Below, one piece after another: positions 17,061-28,709 of a stretch of DNA of 64,000 bases (the stretch's first letter is position 1; each line of letters starts with the position of its first letter). Both the position numbers and the translations under genes were made by a program. Below the pieces are notes generated by a model, which did no database searches, was not told the DNA's origin, and was given only the letters and a program-made list of their open reading frames with translations. The stretch comes from Ustilaginoidea virens (Eukaryota > Ascomycota > Sordariomycetes > Hypocreales > Clavicipitaceae). The DNA lies in contig NC_057316.1 of the NCBI RefSeq assembly GCF_000687475.1, positions 2,418,001-2,482,000 of the forward strand, written 5' to 3'.

Positions 17061-17398
17061 TTACTGAGTAGTAACCACCTGATCTATATCAACCTTCATT
17101 GAATGCTGAGTGCCCCAAGCTTGAACAGTCTCCAGAGCCTTCTCCGGCGCAATGACCGCAAACCCTCTGCATCTGAGTGAGTAGCTGAGGAAGCAAAGCT
17201 AGGTCTGTTGACTCACTTTATGAGAGTATAATGATGAGTAATCTTCCCGCCTGCTGCGACAATAGATGACTTTGCCTCCGCCAAGATGGAATCGGGAACT
17301 GTGTCGTCGAAGTAGATAATAGCCGACTTCTTCTGATCAACAGCGATGGTGGGAGGCAGGGTCCCTAAGACAAGAGCGAGATATGGAAGTAGTCTCAT
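17061..17398 (-). CDS. Small secreted protease inhibitor, I9/propeptide type
   Basis: Two exons, complement(17061..17166, 17217..17398), 95 aa. The first ~20 residues (MRLLPYLALVLGTLPPTIAV) form a clear signal peptide. The mature part (SAIIYFDDTVPDSILAEA, then GGKITHHY and GFAVIAPEKALETVQ) has the beta-alpha-beta layout of the subtilisin-propeptide-like inhibitor I9 family. That family includes fungal proteinase A inhibitor 1 and yeast Pbi2. The predicted role is inhibition or chaperoning of a serine protease outside the cell or in the secretory route. Start at 17398 is chosen because it begins the signal peptide; an in-frame upstream extension to 17455 lacks one. It lies head to head with the GT62 gene 565 bp away. 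Confidence 0.8.
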
Positions 17399-17483
17399 TA
17401 TCCTAAAGGTGAGATTAACGCCGGGAATTAAGGCAGTATGGTCGACGTGAAGCACAAATAGAGTCGTCTTTGAAGACTAAAAA

Positions 17484-17906
17484 CTAACTCGACTCGACTT
17501 GGGATTTATTGAGCAGATGAACTTCGCATGAGCAAGGTGTAGCAAGGTGGGGGCAGGGAACAACCTTGTCGTCGACGTCGACGGAACGAGCGACGTAACT
17601 GTACGGCAGTCGCGTCAACATTAATCCGCTAACTCTGACAGGTCCTTGATCCACCCCACTTTTCGCAATGCGCCCTGCCTGATTGCTGATAGCCTTGGTA
17701 TCAGTACAATTCTCCTTTCCAATCATTTTGGCTCCTAAGAGGAGCCACGTTTTATTGGATGCTCTGAAACATTTCTTATTTGCCAAGCTCGACCACACTC
17801 GTTCTGCGATCCCAAACTCCTTGTCAATCAACCCCTTGCCTCCATACGCTTTGGCAAGTGCATAGCCGACCCATTTCACACCTGCGCCATATAGACTTGT
17901 TGGCAC
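17484..17906 (-). other. Unassigned open frame, 140 codons
   Basis: An open frame on the minus strand without an ATG at its beginning; a TAA lies just upstream. Its composition looks somewhat protein-like (GAGVKWVGYALAKAYGGKG, four cysteines), but no splice site joins it to an upstream exon and no family is recognised. It could be the remnant of a small secreted protein gene, or chance. It occupies the space between the inhibitor gene and the GT62 gene. Confidence 0.2.
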
Positions 17907-17963
17907 AGATTACTATCACGTATTTGTCGTTGAAAGTCTTATGTCGGCCTGTGTGTCTGTACG

Positions 17964-19591
17964 ATGATGCCCCGGCATCACGAAAGCGGCTTCTCCAACG
18001 GATATCCGCGAGGCAATACGTTTGATATCTCCCCACACAGGTAATAGCGGGTGCTCCCTTGTTAAAGGCAGACTGATCCCTAATAGCTCGCTCGAAACAG
18101 GTTTCAACCTCGATCCTCAATACCTGGAAACCGTCGACGAAGAAAACTACTGTTTAGACTTGGCCTTGCGGTCCTTCTTCTGATCGCTGTTGGCTTCTGG
18201 ATCTCCTCATCCAATCCAGTTCCCTCAGTGGTTTCCCTGGGGCTCTTTTCTGCGACTGGAAACCTCGAACTCGAAACCGTGCGGTACTACGATTTGAGTA
18301 ATGTCCAGGGCACTGCCCGTGGCTGGGAGCGTGAAGAGCGTATCCTGATATGCGTTCCCCTTCGTGACGCGGAGCCACACCTTGCCATGTTCTTCTCCCA
18401 CCTGCGGAATTTCACGTACCCGCATAATCTGATCGACCTCGCCTTCCTAGTTTCTGACTCCAAGGACAGAACATTGGAGGTTCTGGCTGAGAATTTGGGA
18501 CGGATACAAGCGGACCCTGATCCCAAGCAGCCCTATGGCGAGGTGTCGATCATTGAAAAAGACTTTGGGCAGAAAGTTAACCAAGATGTAGAAAGCCGGC
18601 ATGGCTTTGCGGCGCAAGCCAGTCGACGGAAATTGATGGCCCAAGCTCGAAATTGGCTCCTCAGCGCAGCGTTACGGCCATATCATTCCTGGGTATACTG
18701 GCGAGACGTCGATGTGGAGACTGCACCGTTCACCATCCTTGAAGACCTTATGCGACACAATAAAGACGTCATTGTTCCGAGTGAGTATGAACCTATTCAT
18801 GCCACGCATACTCTGCGCACCTTGCCAAATCTGGCCACTGAACTTCTTTCCCTCTGCTAGATGTTTGGCGACCACTTCCCGACTGGCTCGGCGGTGAGCA
18901 GCCCTATGATCTTAACTCTTGGCAAGAGTCGGAGACTGCCCTAGCGCTTGCCGATACACTGGACGAAGATGCCGTAATCGTGGAGGGCTACGCCGAATAT
19001 GCTACATGGCGACCTCATTTAGCCTATCTTCGCGATCCATACGGCGACCCCGACATGGAGATGGAGATTGATGGAGTAGGAGGCGTCAGCATTCTCGCAA
19101 AAGCCAAAGTCTTCCGCTCTGGCGTTCACTTTCCTGCGTTCAGCTTTCAAAAGCACGCTGAAACAGAAGGATTTGGAAAAGTTCGTCATCCCCGCAGACA
19201 ATTTTTCCCCTCTTTTTTCTTCCCCTCTCTCCAGACTGCTTATGCTAAAGTAATTGCAGATGGCGAAAAAAATGCAGTTTTCGGTGTTTGGTTTGCCAAA
19301 CTATGTTCTTTGGCATCTGTACGAACCCAGTGTTGACGATATCCGCCATATGGAGGTATGTTTAGTTCAATGCAGTTGTTTAGTTATCAAGTCTGACGGT
19401 TTTGTCAGGAAATGGAACAAGAACGCATCGCACGTGAGAAGGAGGAACAGGAGAAAAAGGCCAAGGAACAGGAGAAGAAAAACAAAGAACAAAAGGTGAA
19501 GGAGGAGTTCGGTGACAAGAGTGGTCAGTGGGAAAAAGACAAGCAACAATTACTGGAGCAAGAGAAGCGACAACGGGAGTCCTCCACTTGA
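17964..19591 (+). CDS. ANP1: GT62 alpha-mannosyltransferase, mannan polymerase subunit (Anp1-type)
   Basis: Golgi type II membrane enzyme of the Mnn9/Anp1/Van1 family, which extends the N-glycan mannan backbone. Five exons, join(17964..18040, 18101..18780, 18861..19180, 19260..19355, 19409..19591), 451 aa. Residues about 1-41 are cytosolic and end in RRRRK, followed by a membrane anchor at 42-60. The catalytic domain carries YWRDVDVETAP with the Asp-x-Asp at 228-230, RILICVPLRDAE near the start, and LWHLYEPSVDDIRHM near the end. The last exon is a Glu/Lys-rich coiled tail (EMEQERIAREKEEQEKK), which is why Anp1 is preferred over Mnn9. The third intron has an unusual GTTCGT donor. A second ATG directly follows the first (17967). 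Confidence 0.88.
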
Positions 19592-20317
19592 CAGCTAGGC
19601 CCGCCACATCAAGCAGGGCCTTGAAATGTATAACAAAATGGGGACGCTGTGACTGTTGGTGTAGCACTATCTTGTTTAAGAAGGGGGGGAGGAAGATGTC
19701 GAGTCGTGTTTTCACGTCTAACCCTGCCAGGGTATGCATCCTATAGCAACCAGCTCTAATTAGCCGTCCGCCCATATCGCTCAGGCATTGCAAGACGTGA
19801 CATTCTGATTCCTCAAGACTACATTCTGAAAAATACTTGGGCATAATAACATCGACTCAGAAAACCTCTTTGCATACCCAGTTGCAGGGCTGGGAAAAAA
19901 GCTGGGTCAATATTTCGTCAGCCAGGAATTGCCGAACAAGGTCAGTCGGTGCGCCGAGGCTGCGAATCCATCATGGGGGCAGGCCAATGGCGATGTGGGG
20001 CTCGTCGATGTTGGCAGGCCCTGTGATGGATGGTCCATGTTCCAAGCTGCAAGCAAGGACACGATTATACAGTAGCTACCAAATCACACAGGACCGACAT
20101 AGGAGTGGCTGTCGCCGTCTTTTCAGTGTCACAAGGCTCGCATCCCGCAACTGGAAGCGTTGAGCCCTTGCTTTGGAGAATTGGCCGCATGCCTCGTTGC
20201 CACTTGATACTCGGAGCAATCAGGTACGTCTGCGCGAGAAAGATACCTCCTCTCCTGTGCCGGCGAGGTCCCAGCGTGCCGTGCTCGTGCTGACTTGACC
20301 AAGAACTGCATCGTACC
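19592..20317. other. Intergenic region GT62 gene to GEA2
   Basis: About 0.7 kb between two plus-strand genes, taken as the 3' UTR and the GEA2 promoter. Open frames here overlap one another on both strands and show no family features. Confidence 0.45.
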
Positions 20318-23300
20318 ATGAGCAACAATGCTCAGGCATTCACCGCCATGGAGTCGCAGCTTAGTCCCGAACCGACGATACGTCTGCGGCCGTCTTTGGA
20401 TGCTCCCAGAATGCATTACCGCAGCCGGCCGGTTTCCGTCGCCGTTGACCCCATATCGTTGGTCATCTCCGAATGCATATCAATAACTTCCGCAATTCAA
20501 AAGTACGCGAGGTCTCCCCACTCTTCAGTGTCTGCCATACTCGGCGGAAACCCAAACGCTATACGACTCGGCCCGGCTGGAATAGCAACGAAGACACTGC
20601 ACAAACCGTGGAGTGCGGACGCGGCGGCTGTTGACGGTCCGCAAGAGGCAGCAATGGCGGCGAGTAATCGATGGGGCCTACGCGGAGAGAAGGGGAAGAG
20701 TATGCAAGATAACCCGATGATTGCGGCTTTTGGCAAATTACGACACGAAATCGCTACTATCAAAGGTGCGTCGCCCAGTCATGCATTTTGATGCCGTGGA
20801 CTGTCACTGACCAAACCCCCCCCCCTTCGCAAAGATATTCGCAACTTTGACGCGCCGACTTTGCTAGCTCCATTCCTCCTCGTGATTCAGGCCAAGGGAA
20901 CAGCAGCAGCGATTACTATACTCGCTCTTGGAGCACTTAGGAAGTTCCTAGCCTATGGATTCGTTTGTGCCGAATCGCCTCGATTTGCCCTCGCGATGCA
21001 ATCCCTCTCTGCGGCAGTGACACATTGCCAGTTCGACATCAGCGACTCTTCCCAGGGTGAAGTTGTGCTTCTTATGATATTGAATCTCATGGAAGACATG
21101 ATGTCTGGTCCAGGTGGGGATATTTTGAGCGATGAAAGTGTTTGCGACATGATGGGTCGCGGATTGGCAATATGCTCCCAACCAAGATTCTCGGCTGTCT
21201 TGCGGAGGACTGCAGAAGCGGCGATGGTGCGGATGTGCCAAATCATCTTCGAGGATGTCAAACACTTGGAACTTGACTCGTACAAGGACAACGATGATTT
21301 GGACCATCGAGTTCAAGACGACATGGCAGCCTTGAAGAACAACGAGACTACGGCTTTGGAACATGGTCAAACATCTCCAAACGCCGAGCGGGGAAGAATT
21401 CAAGAAGAGAATGAAACGCCTTCGTCTAGTCTGGATATCGACATTCAAAGTAGCGCTCATTCCAGCCTAAACGCAAAGGACGCTGCCGCTGACCGAACCG
21501 ACGAAACAGAGTCTGTGGATCTCAAGCCTTTCTCGCTTCCCTCTGTTCGGGAGCTCTTCAGGGTCCTTGTCAACTTTCTCGATCCGAATGATCATCAGCA
21601 TACTGACACGATGAGGGTCATGGCGATGCGCATCTTACATGTTGCTCTGGAAGTTTCGGGGCCCTTCATCTCCCGTCACCCAGCCCTCGCAACCATTGCG
21701 GAGGATCGTTTGTGTTGCTATCTCTTCCAGCTGGTAAGGTCCGATAACATGGCTGTACTGCAAGAGTCTTTGATTGTCACTGGCACGCTGTTAGCAACCT
21801 GTCGTGGTGTGCTAAAGCTTCAACAAGAGCTCTATCTGTCTTACTTGGTTGCGTGCTTGCATCCCACAGTCCAGATCCCGCGCGAACCAGGGATTGATCC
21901 TTCGCTGTACGTCGGAATTCCAGAAACCCCCAAAGTGGTGAAACCTCCGCCATCGCAGTCTGGTAGCGGTCGTGCCACACCGGTATCAGTCAAGGACAGG
22001 CAGAAGCTTGGCTTGGAAGGCGGTGCCCGCAAACCAGACGCCAGACAAGCCATGGTTGAAACAATAGGTGTTTTATCGCGGATGCCCACCTTTGTGGTTG
22101 AACTTTTTGTGAACTACGATTGTGATGTGGATAGGTCGGATATCTGCGAAGACATGATCGGTCTATTATCTCGGAACGCTCTGCCCGACTCAGCAACCTG
22201 GAGCACAACTAGTGTACCGCCGCTCTGCCTCGATGCTTTGCTTCGTTACGTGCAATTCCTAGCCGAGAGGATAGACGACGCACCAGTCTTTGAAAACTAC
22301 CCAGACCCAGGCCATCTGCGGGAGCAACGGCGAAAGAAAAAGATCATTGTCAAAGGGACCAGCAAATTCAACGAAAAACCCAAACTCGGGCTTGGGTATC
22401 TGGAGGCTCAGGGTATCATATCTGATGCGAACGACCCAATCGAGGTGGCAAAGTTCCTCAAGGGAACTTCGAGAGCTTCCAAGACTGTGTTGGGAGACTT
22501 TCTCTCTAAAAGAGGAAATGAAGCCATTTTGAAAGCCTTCTTGGATCTCTTCGACTTTTCAGGAAAGCGTGTCGATGAGGCCCTGAGAACACTTCTTGAG
22601 ACCTTTAGGTTACCTGGTGAAGCACCCCTCATCGCTTCTATCGTCGAATGCTTTTCCGAAAAGTATTGCGCAGACGACACACCAGATGATGTCGCCAACA
22701 AAGACGGAGTTTTCATACTAACTTATGCAATCATCATTTTGAATACCGATCAACATAACCCTAACCTCAAGTCCTCGAAAAGGATGTCCTTTGAAGATTT
22801 TTGCAGAAATCTTCGCGGTCAAAACGACGGCAAGGACTTCTCAATCGACTTTCTCCGTGCGATTTTCGACTCAATCAAGTCCAATGAAATTATATTGCCC
22901 GACGAACATAACAATAAACACGCTTTCGATTACGCATGGAGGGAACTTCTTCTGAAGACGGAGGCAGCGGGAGACCTCATCCTTTGCAATACCAACATCT
23001 ACGACGCAGACATGTTCGCTGCCACGTGGAAACCTGTGGTTTCCACGCTATCGTATGTTTTCATGTCTGCTTCGGATGACGCAGTCTTTGCCAGGGTTGT
23101 GACGGGCTTCGACGAATGTGCTCGAGTTGCGGTCAAATATGAAAACTCCGAGGCCCTGGACCAGATTGTGTACTGTCTCAGTTACATGAGCACTCTGGCC
23201 TCGACCAATCTCTTCAGTACGTCTTTGAACACTGAAGTCCAGGTTGGGGACGGTAGCGTAATGGTTAGCGAGCTCGCCGTAAAGTTGGGAAGAGACTTCC

Positions 23301-25622
23301 GCGCGCAACTGGCCACCCTTGTCCTGTTTCGCGTAATCACGGGAAATGAAGCCCTTCTACGCCGGGGATGGAAACAGGCAAGTTGACTGGAATAGAGCAA
23401 CCTTGTGTGCAAGCGTGTGCGTTCTGACTGACATTGAACAGGTGGTACGATTATGGATGAATTTGTTTGTCAATTGTCTCATACCATCATTCGCAGCCGC
23501 AAATGATTTTTCCTTGACTATACCGGGCATTCCGCTGCAAACGCCTTCCCAGATTATAGATCGAGCGGCTCGGACGAGTGAAACTGGCTTCTTCAGTGCA
23601 TTTACCTCGTACATTTCGAGCTATGCCGCCGACGACCCCCCTGAACCGTCGGAAGAAGAGTTGGAGAGCACGTTGTGTACCGTCGATTGCATCAAGTCGT
23701 GCAATATGGACCAGGTGTTTCGAAATATCTTGTGAGTCGTGAGAAGTGCTGCTTCTGATGATCCAAATCCTGACCTGCACAGGAACCTTCCCCTGGATGC
23801 GTCTGCAGAGCTCGTAAAGACGCTCCTGGATCAAATTCCAGACGATGATCAGACATCCCTGATTACTGTCAACCAAGCTCCTCTACCAGCGCCTTCAGCA
23901 ACCGCCGAACCGCAAGCACCTCGGCAACCCGCGTACGATCCTTCCGTGGCGTACATTCTGGAGTTTTGTTCTAGTATCTCAATGCGAGATGAAGAATCTG
24001 TCCAATGCATGGGAAAAGCCGTTTTCGACGCTGCCTTTGCCTTCCTTCGGGACCCTCTGAAGTGGCATCCTCTCACCGTATCGCGGGCCACGTTCCATAG
24101 CCTTTCGATACTGAAGCGCAGTTATGTTAGTCGCCGTATAAATACCATCCGACCCCAGCGTACTGATTCTCATCACAGGACCATGACTTCATCAAAGTCC
24201 ATTCGTTACTTCACACGATTGCCAACTTACCATCACAGGTCCTTAGGAAAACGTCGAACGTTGTGTTGACCGGACTAGCCACGTGCACCAATGCACCCGG
24301 TGCGTTGAGAAGCGAAATGATGAAATCTCCGGATTTCTGGGCGCTTCTTCGCGCACTTGCAGGAGATGTGGACTCGGCGGCGTCAGTTTTTGGCATCTTG
24401 GAAAGTGGTGCCGTCGGTAATCCACCGGCCATTAACGCGGACAACTACGAAGCGGCAATCACTCTCTTGAATTTCTTCGCGTCCGCTCCCACTATTATCG
24501 AACCTGGCAGTCCTAGAGTGGACGCCAGTCACCGCGGCGCTGGGCGACAGACGACATCAAACCAACGGTAAGGCTTTTTTCTTGTTTCTCTTTTGCATCT
24601 CATTCAGTGTGTTTTTCCTGATTTCCTTCTTTTCTTTTCCTTTTCGAAATAATAAAATGAAAAGAAAATAAGGCCAAGGGATGTTGTTCGTGAGCTTTGC
24701 TAACATTCACTAAAGTGGTGATCAAGTCATTGCAAGAGGATGCAAAGCGATCAAGACATTACAGAGCATGACGGCCCGTGTGCCACAACTCATGCAGCAA
24801 TCACGTCTCGGTAGTAGCGAAGGTGAGTCACTCGAGACTTATTTTCTCTTGGGCAGCGTTGCTCACAGTTTCTTTAGCCTGGTCAGCGTATTGGCTACCT
24901 ATCTTCCAGGTGTTGACAGCACAATGCACCAACCCATGCAGAGATATCCGGCAGCTTGCGTTCTCTGCCATGCAACGATCGCTACTCTCCCCAGAACTGA
25001 CCCATACAGAAGCCAAGGAATGGACGGCCATCTTCAGCAGGGTGCTTTTCCCCCTCATACACAGACTGCTAAAGCCAGAAGTCTTCTCAGCGGACCGTGA
25101 TGGGATGGGAGAAATGAGAGTGCAGGTCGCCTCGCTTCTCTGCAAGGTATTCCTGCAGTACTTGGTTCTTCTTTCCGAATGGGATGGCATGCTTGATTTG
25201 TGGCTTGATATCATTGACATCATGGACCGACTCATGAATAGCGGCCAAGGCGACAGCTTGGTAAGTCGGTTTCCGACGTTGGTCACTGAACCTTGTCTTG
25301 TTTGCTGACACGCGCAAAGGAGGAGGCCGTGAGAGAAAATCTCAAGAACGTGGTGCTCTTCATGTCTAGCAGTGGCTTCCTTGTTCCTTCAGCGCAGAAC
25401 CCGTCGAAGCAGTCACTATGGGATGAGACGTGGAGACGAGTTGACCGGTTCTTGCCGGAACTGCGCAGCGACCTCGCCTCGGAAGGGCTGGATCAACCTT
25501 TGCCCACGGAGACGCCAGCTGAAAACACGGAGGAAGGACAAGGACCTCATGATCCGGCCCAGGCGGCTGAGGCAGTGGTCGGGGAGAAGAAAACGGAGGC
25601 ACCTGTGCTCGCTGAGAATTGA
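20318..25622 (+). CDS. GEA2: Sec7-domain Arf guanine nucleotide exchange factor (Gea1/2, GBF1 class)
   Basis: Large Golgi Arf-GEF that starts COPI vesicle formation; the target of brefeldin A. Eight exons, join(20318..20765, 20835..23377, 23442..23731, 23783..24125, 24179..24567, 24716..24822, 24878..25260, 25320..25622), 1,601 aa. The N-terminal DCB/HUS region includes VAVDPISLVISECISITSA. The Sec7 domain lies at about 690-880, with the catalytic glutamate in FRLPGEAP (Glu745) and the second motif YAIIILNTDQHNPN. HDS-type helical repeats follow (MFAATWKPVVSTLSYVFMSA, WSAYWLPIFQVL, LLSEWDGMLDLWLDIIDIMD). The tail is acidic and low-complexity. Intron 2 is a GC-AG intron. An in-frame Met 10 codons into the protein is an alternative start. 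Confidence 0.95.
23378..23441 (+). other. GC-AG intron in GEA2
   Basis: 64-bp intron with donor CAG|GCAAGT and acceptor GAACAG|GTG. Only the GC donor keeps the frame. The nearby GT (23382) shifts into a wrong frame, and reading through hits TGA at once. The downstream exon resumes with VVRLWMNLFVN, which fits directly after RRGWKQ. Confidence 0.88.
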
Positions 25623-26304
25623 TTTACTTTGATTTTGAGCAGCGGGAGGGACAAAAGAGTGTTCTCGGAGAAATGAATTTGTTCAATATAGACCAATGGC
25701 ATGGTAGTGAAAGGGGTATCCCGTGCATCTGGAGGCAAACATGGAAAGGCCAGGAAGATAACATCTACCATCAAGGAGAGGAATCGCTGAAAAGGCCGGT
25801 TTGGCAGGCAGGGCTATATGGCCAGAGGAAAAGAAGACGTTGGTGAAGAGACGGCGAAATAGTCGAATGGGATAGATCCGAAGCCTTGGAGGTAAGACAA
25901 GTTCCTCGAATAAACCGCGCCCTCCCCCAGCGCCCCCTTGCCCCCCGGGCTGGGAACCCGTGCCTGGAACCTGTGCCTCTGGTTACTGCCCATGTGCATG
26001 AACCTTGCTGTCAGCCAGAGCATTTAGCATTTAGGTATACATGAGATGAGGGAAAGCAGGGAAAGCAGGGAAAACAAACCAGAGAGGGCGCAGTGTGGTG
26101 CCTGGGGAATTGCAGTGGGCCATGAGCATAATAAGTTCTTTCAATGTCATGTGTCTGTCATACAGCAGCAAATGACATCATTGACGTCTTGTCGGAACAG
26201 CAATTGAGCCGCTGCACCAACACGCATCACCCCCCTTGGGCTTTGGCCAAGTCTCTTCTGCATCGGCTCCATTCGTCTTTGCAGCTTGCACCAGACGGTA
26301 AACG
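25623..26304. other. Intergenic region GEA2 to acid phosphatase
   Basis: About 0.7 kb. It holds a short direct repeat (GGAAAGCAG, near 26,050-26,073) and a C-rich stretch near 25,920-25,950. No gene is recognised. Confidence 0.45.
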
Positions 26305-28158
26305 ATGACGCTGATGGCCATGATCAGGGGGGGCTGCGGCGCCCTACCGTCAAACCTGCTGCTAGCCGTAGCAGCTGGCTCAGCTGCTGCTCCAGCCGAC
26401 GACAAGTTGGAGACGACAACGTGGGCAGCGGCATCGCAAGAAGGCACAGGCTTGAGATGGTACCCTCCGTCCAGGACGCAGGTTAATAACCTCACATCGG
26501 CCTTGAGAGCCAAGGGCGTCCATGGCTTCGTTTATAATTCATCCGCCGCCGAACAAGACGAGTCGGGGCATTACAACTGGTGCAACATGCCGCATGTTCG
26601 GCCTCGCGAGTACATCAGGGCACACCCAGACTTTGACCTGCAATATGTCGAAGTGGTATGTTTTTCTTCTTCTTCTTCTTCTTCTTCTTCTTCTTCTTCT
26701 TCTTTTCATCTCCTCCTTCTTAGCCCAGAGCCTCATACTGCTACTTGCATTGCAGATTCACCGTCACCACAAGCGAACACCTTATGCATCAAACGCCTTT
26801 CCAGTCGAGAGCCATCACTGGGACTGTGACGACGTGCACTTGCATCTCTACGGGCAGCCGTTGCAAGGAAACGCCGCGGCAGCACCAGTATTCCAACAAG
26901 GATATACTTCTACGACCAATCCTTTTGTCCCCTCTGGCTGGATTGGAAGCTGCAAGTTCCCTCAGATCACTGCTGGCGGGCTAGACGACTCTTGGCAACA
27001 CGGCGCAGATCTCTATGCCGTCTATCACCATCTTTTGGGGTTTCTTCCAGCCCGAAACGCAGATTACAAGTCTGCTGTGACATACCGCGTCACCAATAAT
27101 GAGATAACCAGCCAGGTGGCTGCCATGGTCATCAACGGGATGTGGTCGACAACTGATCCATTCCCCCTTCTTGTTCAGGTTAGCTTGCCGTCGCGTTTTT
27201 TGTTCTGCTTGCAGCCACACAGACACTTCCCCTCTCCCTACTTGCAGTTAGAGCTATGTAGTATGCTATTTTCCCCGCGGCTAACCATGGGCCGCGGGGG
27301 TTATTCGTACAGGCTCCGAGAGTGGATAGCTTGGAGCCGCAATACGCGTGCGAAGCAGCAGATTCATTGTTCGCGGCCATCAAATCGAGGAGCAACCCCG
27401 AGTGGGAACAGCATTTGGACTTGTCGGGTGGGCTGTTCCGCAAGCTTGATGATATCTCCAGCGTACCGTCAAACGATGAAGGGTTCCACGCCTCTTTCGA
27501 CCGTTATTACGATAATCTCTCGGCAAGACAATGCCATGCCATATCCCTGCCATGCAAACTACCCCATGGTGGAAACAACACCATTTGCGTCTCACAGGAA
27601 GCCGCTAATGCCGTGTATCGAATGGGACATTGGGAGTACAGCCAGATATACCGTGACCATCCATCCTCACTTCCTGCGAGTGTCGCAGCCTTTGGTGTTT
27701 GGATCAGCGAGCTGACCAGTCATCTGCGAGACGTCATGAGCGGCAAATCCAGGACCATTTACTTTCACAACGTTGCCCACGACGGATCAGTTTCTCGTTT
27801 GCTCTCCATATTGCAAATTGACGAAATGACTTGGCCTGGGCTGGGAGCCGAGGTCGTGTTTGAACTTTACCAGCAGAAAGCGCCAATGCCAAACTCGGGG
27901 TCAGCGGATTCAAGAGACGCGCCGCCAGACTCAAATCTTGGCTGTCACGGCGCGACAGCCCCGGACGGCCCGCTGAAATCCCGAGCCTCCAGTCCTACAG
28001 GGTATTATATCCGCGTGCTTTATGGTGGCAAGGTCTTCAAGTCCTCGCAGCCAATTTTGGGCCGCCTTGATATGCTTCCCGTGGAAGTGTTATTGGACTA
28101 TTTGGATGGACTAGTGGGGAAGGAAGCGAGCTTAATCAAGACCAAATGTCGGCGCTGA
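26305..28158 (+). CDS. Histidine acid phosphatase (branch 2), secreted
   Basis: Phosphomonoesterase using a phosphohistidine intermediate. Three exons, join(26305..26655, 26756..27178, 27313..28158), 539 aa. The N-terminus is hydrophobic (NLLLAVAAGSAAA) and acts as a likely signal peptide. The catalytic RHxxRxP motif is RHHKRTP at residues 120-126, placed at the very start of exon 2. The second catalytic motif is the His-Asp of HNVAHDG (414-415). Conserved Cys pairs and TSTTNPF-like loops support an extracellular fold. The closest group by pattern is the fungal acid-phosphatase-like branch related to 2-phosphoxylose phosphatase rather than classical phytase; its substrate is unknown. The first intron contains a TTC microsatellite. 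Confidence 0.85.
26664..26702 (+). repeat. TTC microsatellite in an intron
   Basis: About 13 uninterrupted TTC units inside intron 1 (26656-26755) of the acid phosphatase gene. They form a long polypyrimidine tract upstream of the acceptor at 26755. Confidence 0.95.
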
Positions 28159-28709
28159 TTATGATCAGATCACTGTAAGAAAGTGAGCAAAACAGCCAAA
28201 AACCAGTCAGCCGATTTGAGGCGAAAGACGGCGCGGATGGCAACAGTTGGAATGGAAGCCCGGGGTATCTAGACGGCACAGAAAAGAGGCGTTTCGATAT
28301 CATGACTGCCGTCTCAAGTACGCAGTGCAATGCTGATGATGCTGATGATGAATTTTTTCTTTAAAAAAAAAATAAACGGCTCAATTCAGTTCAAAAACAC
28401 ATCTCTTCAAAACTATAATTCTAGGGATTTGAAGCAAGTTGCGGGAATAAAGGTGGGGCTGACCGCCCTCTTGTGAATGAAGTCTTGCCTCTTGCCTCTT
28501 GCCTGATTCCAACAAGTATTTGTCGCCCGCCGATCAAATGATCAAACCTCGTAACTCGTTTTTCTTCCAAAGCCGCTAGTGACAGACAGCTCAGCTCCCA
28601 AGCACCGAGCACTTCACATCTCAAGTGCCTGCCAGAATAGCTCTTATCATTGCCAACGCCACAAGAGTTGCAGGCCGCCGTGCCCAGCAAGTCGTGTGCT
28701 CACAAGAAA
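28159..28709. other. Intergenic region acid phosphatase to BET4
   Basis: About 0.55 kb of spacer, with an A run near 28,360 and a small TGCTGA repeat near 28,330-28,348. It contains the 3' end of the phosphatase transcript and the BET4 promoter. No gene is seen. Confidence 0.45.
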
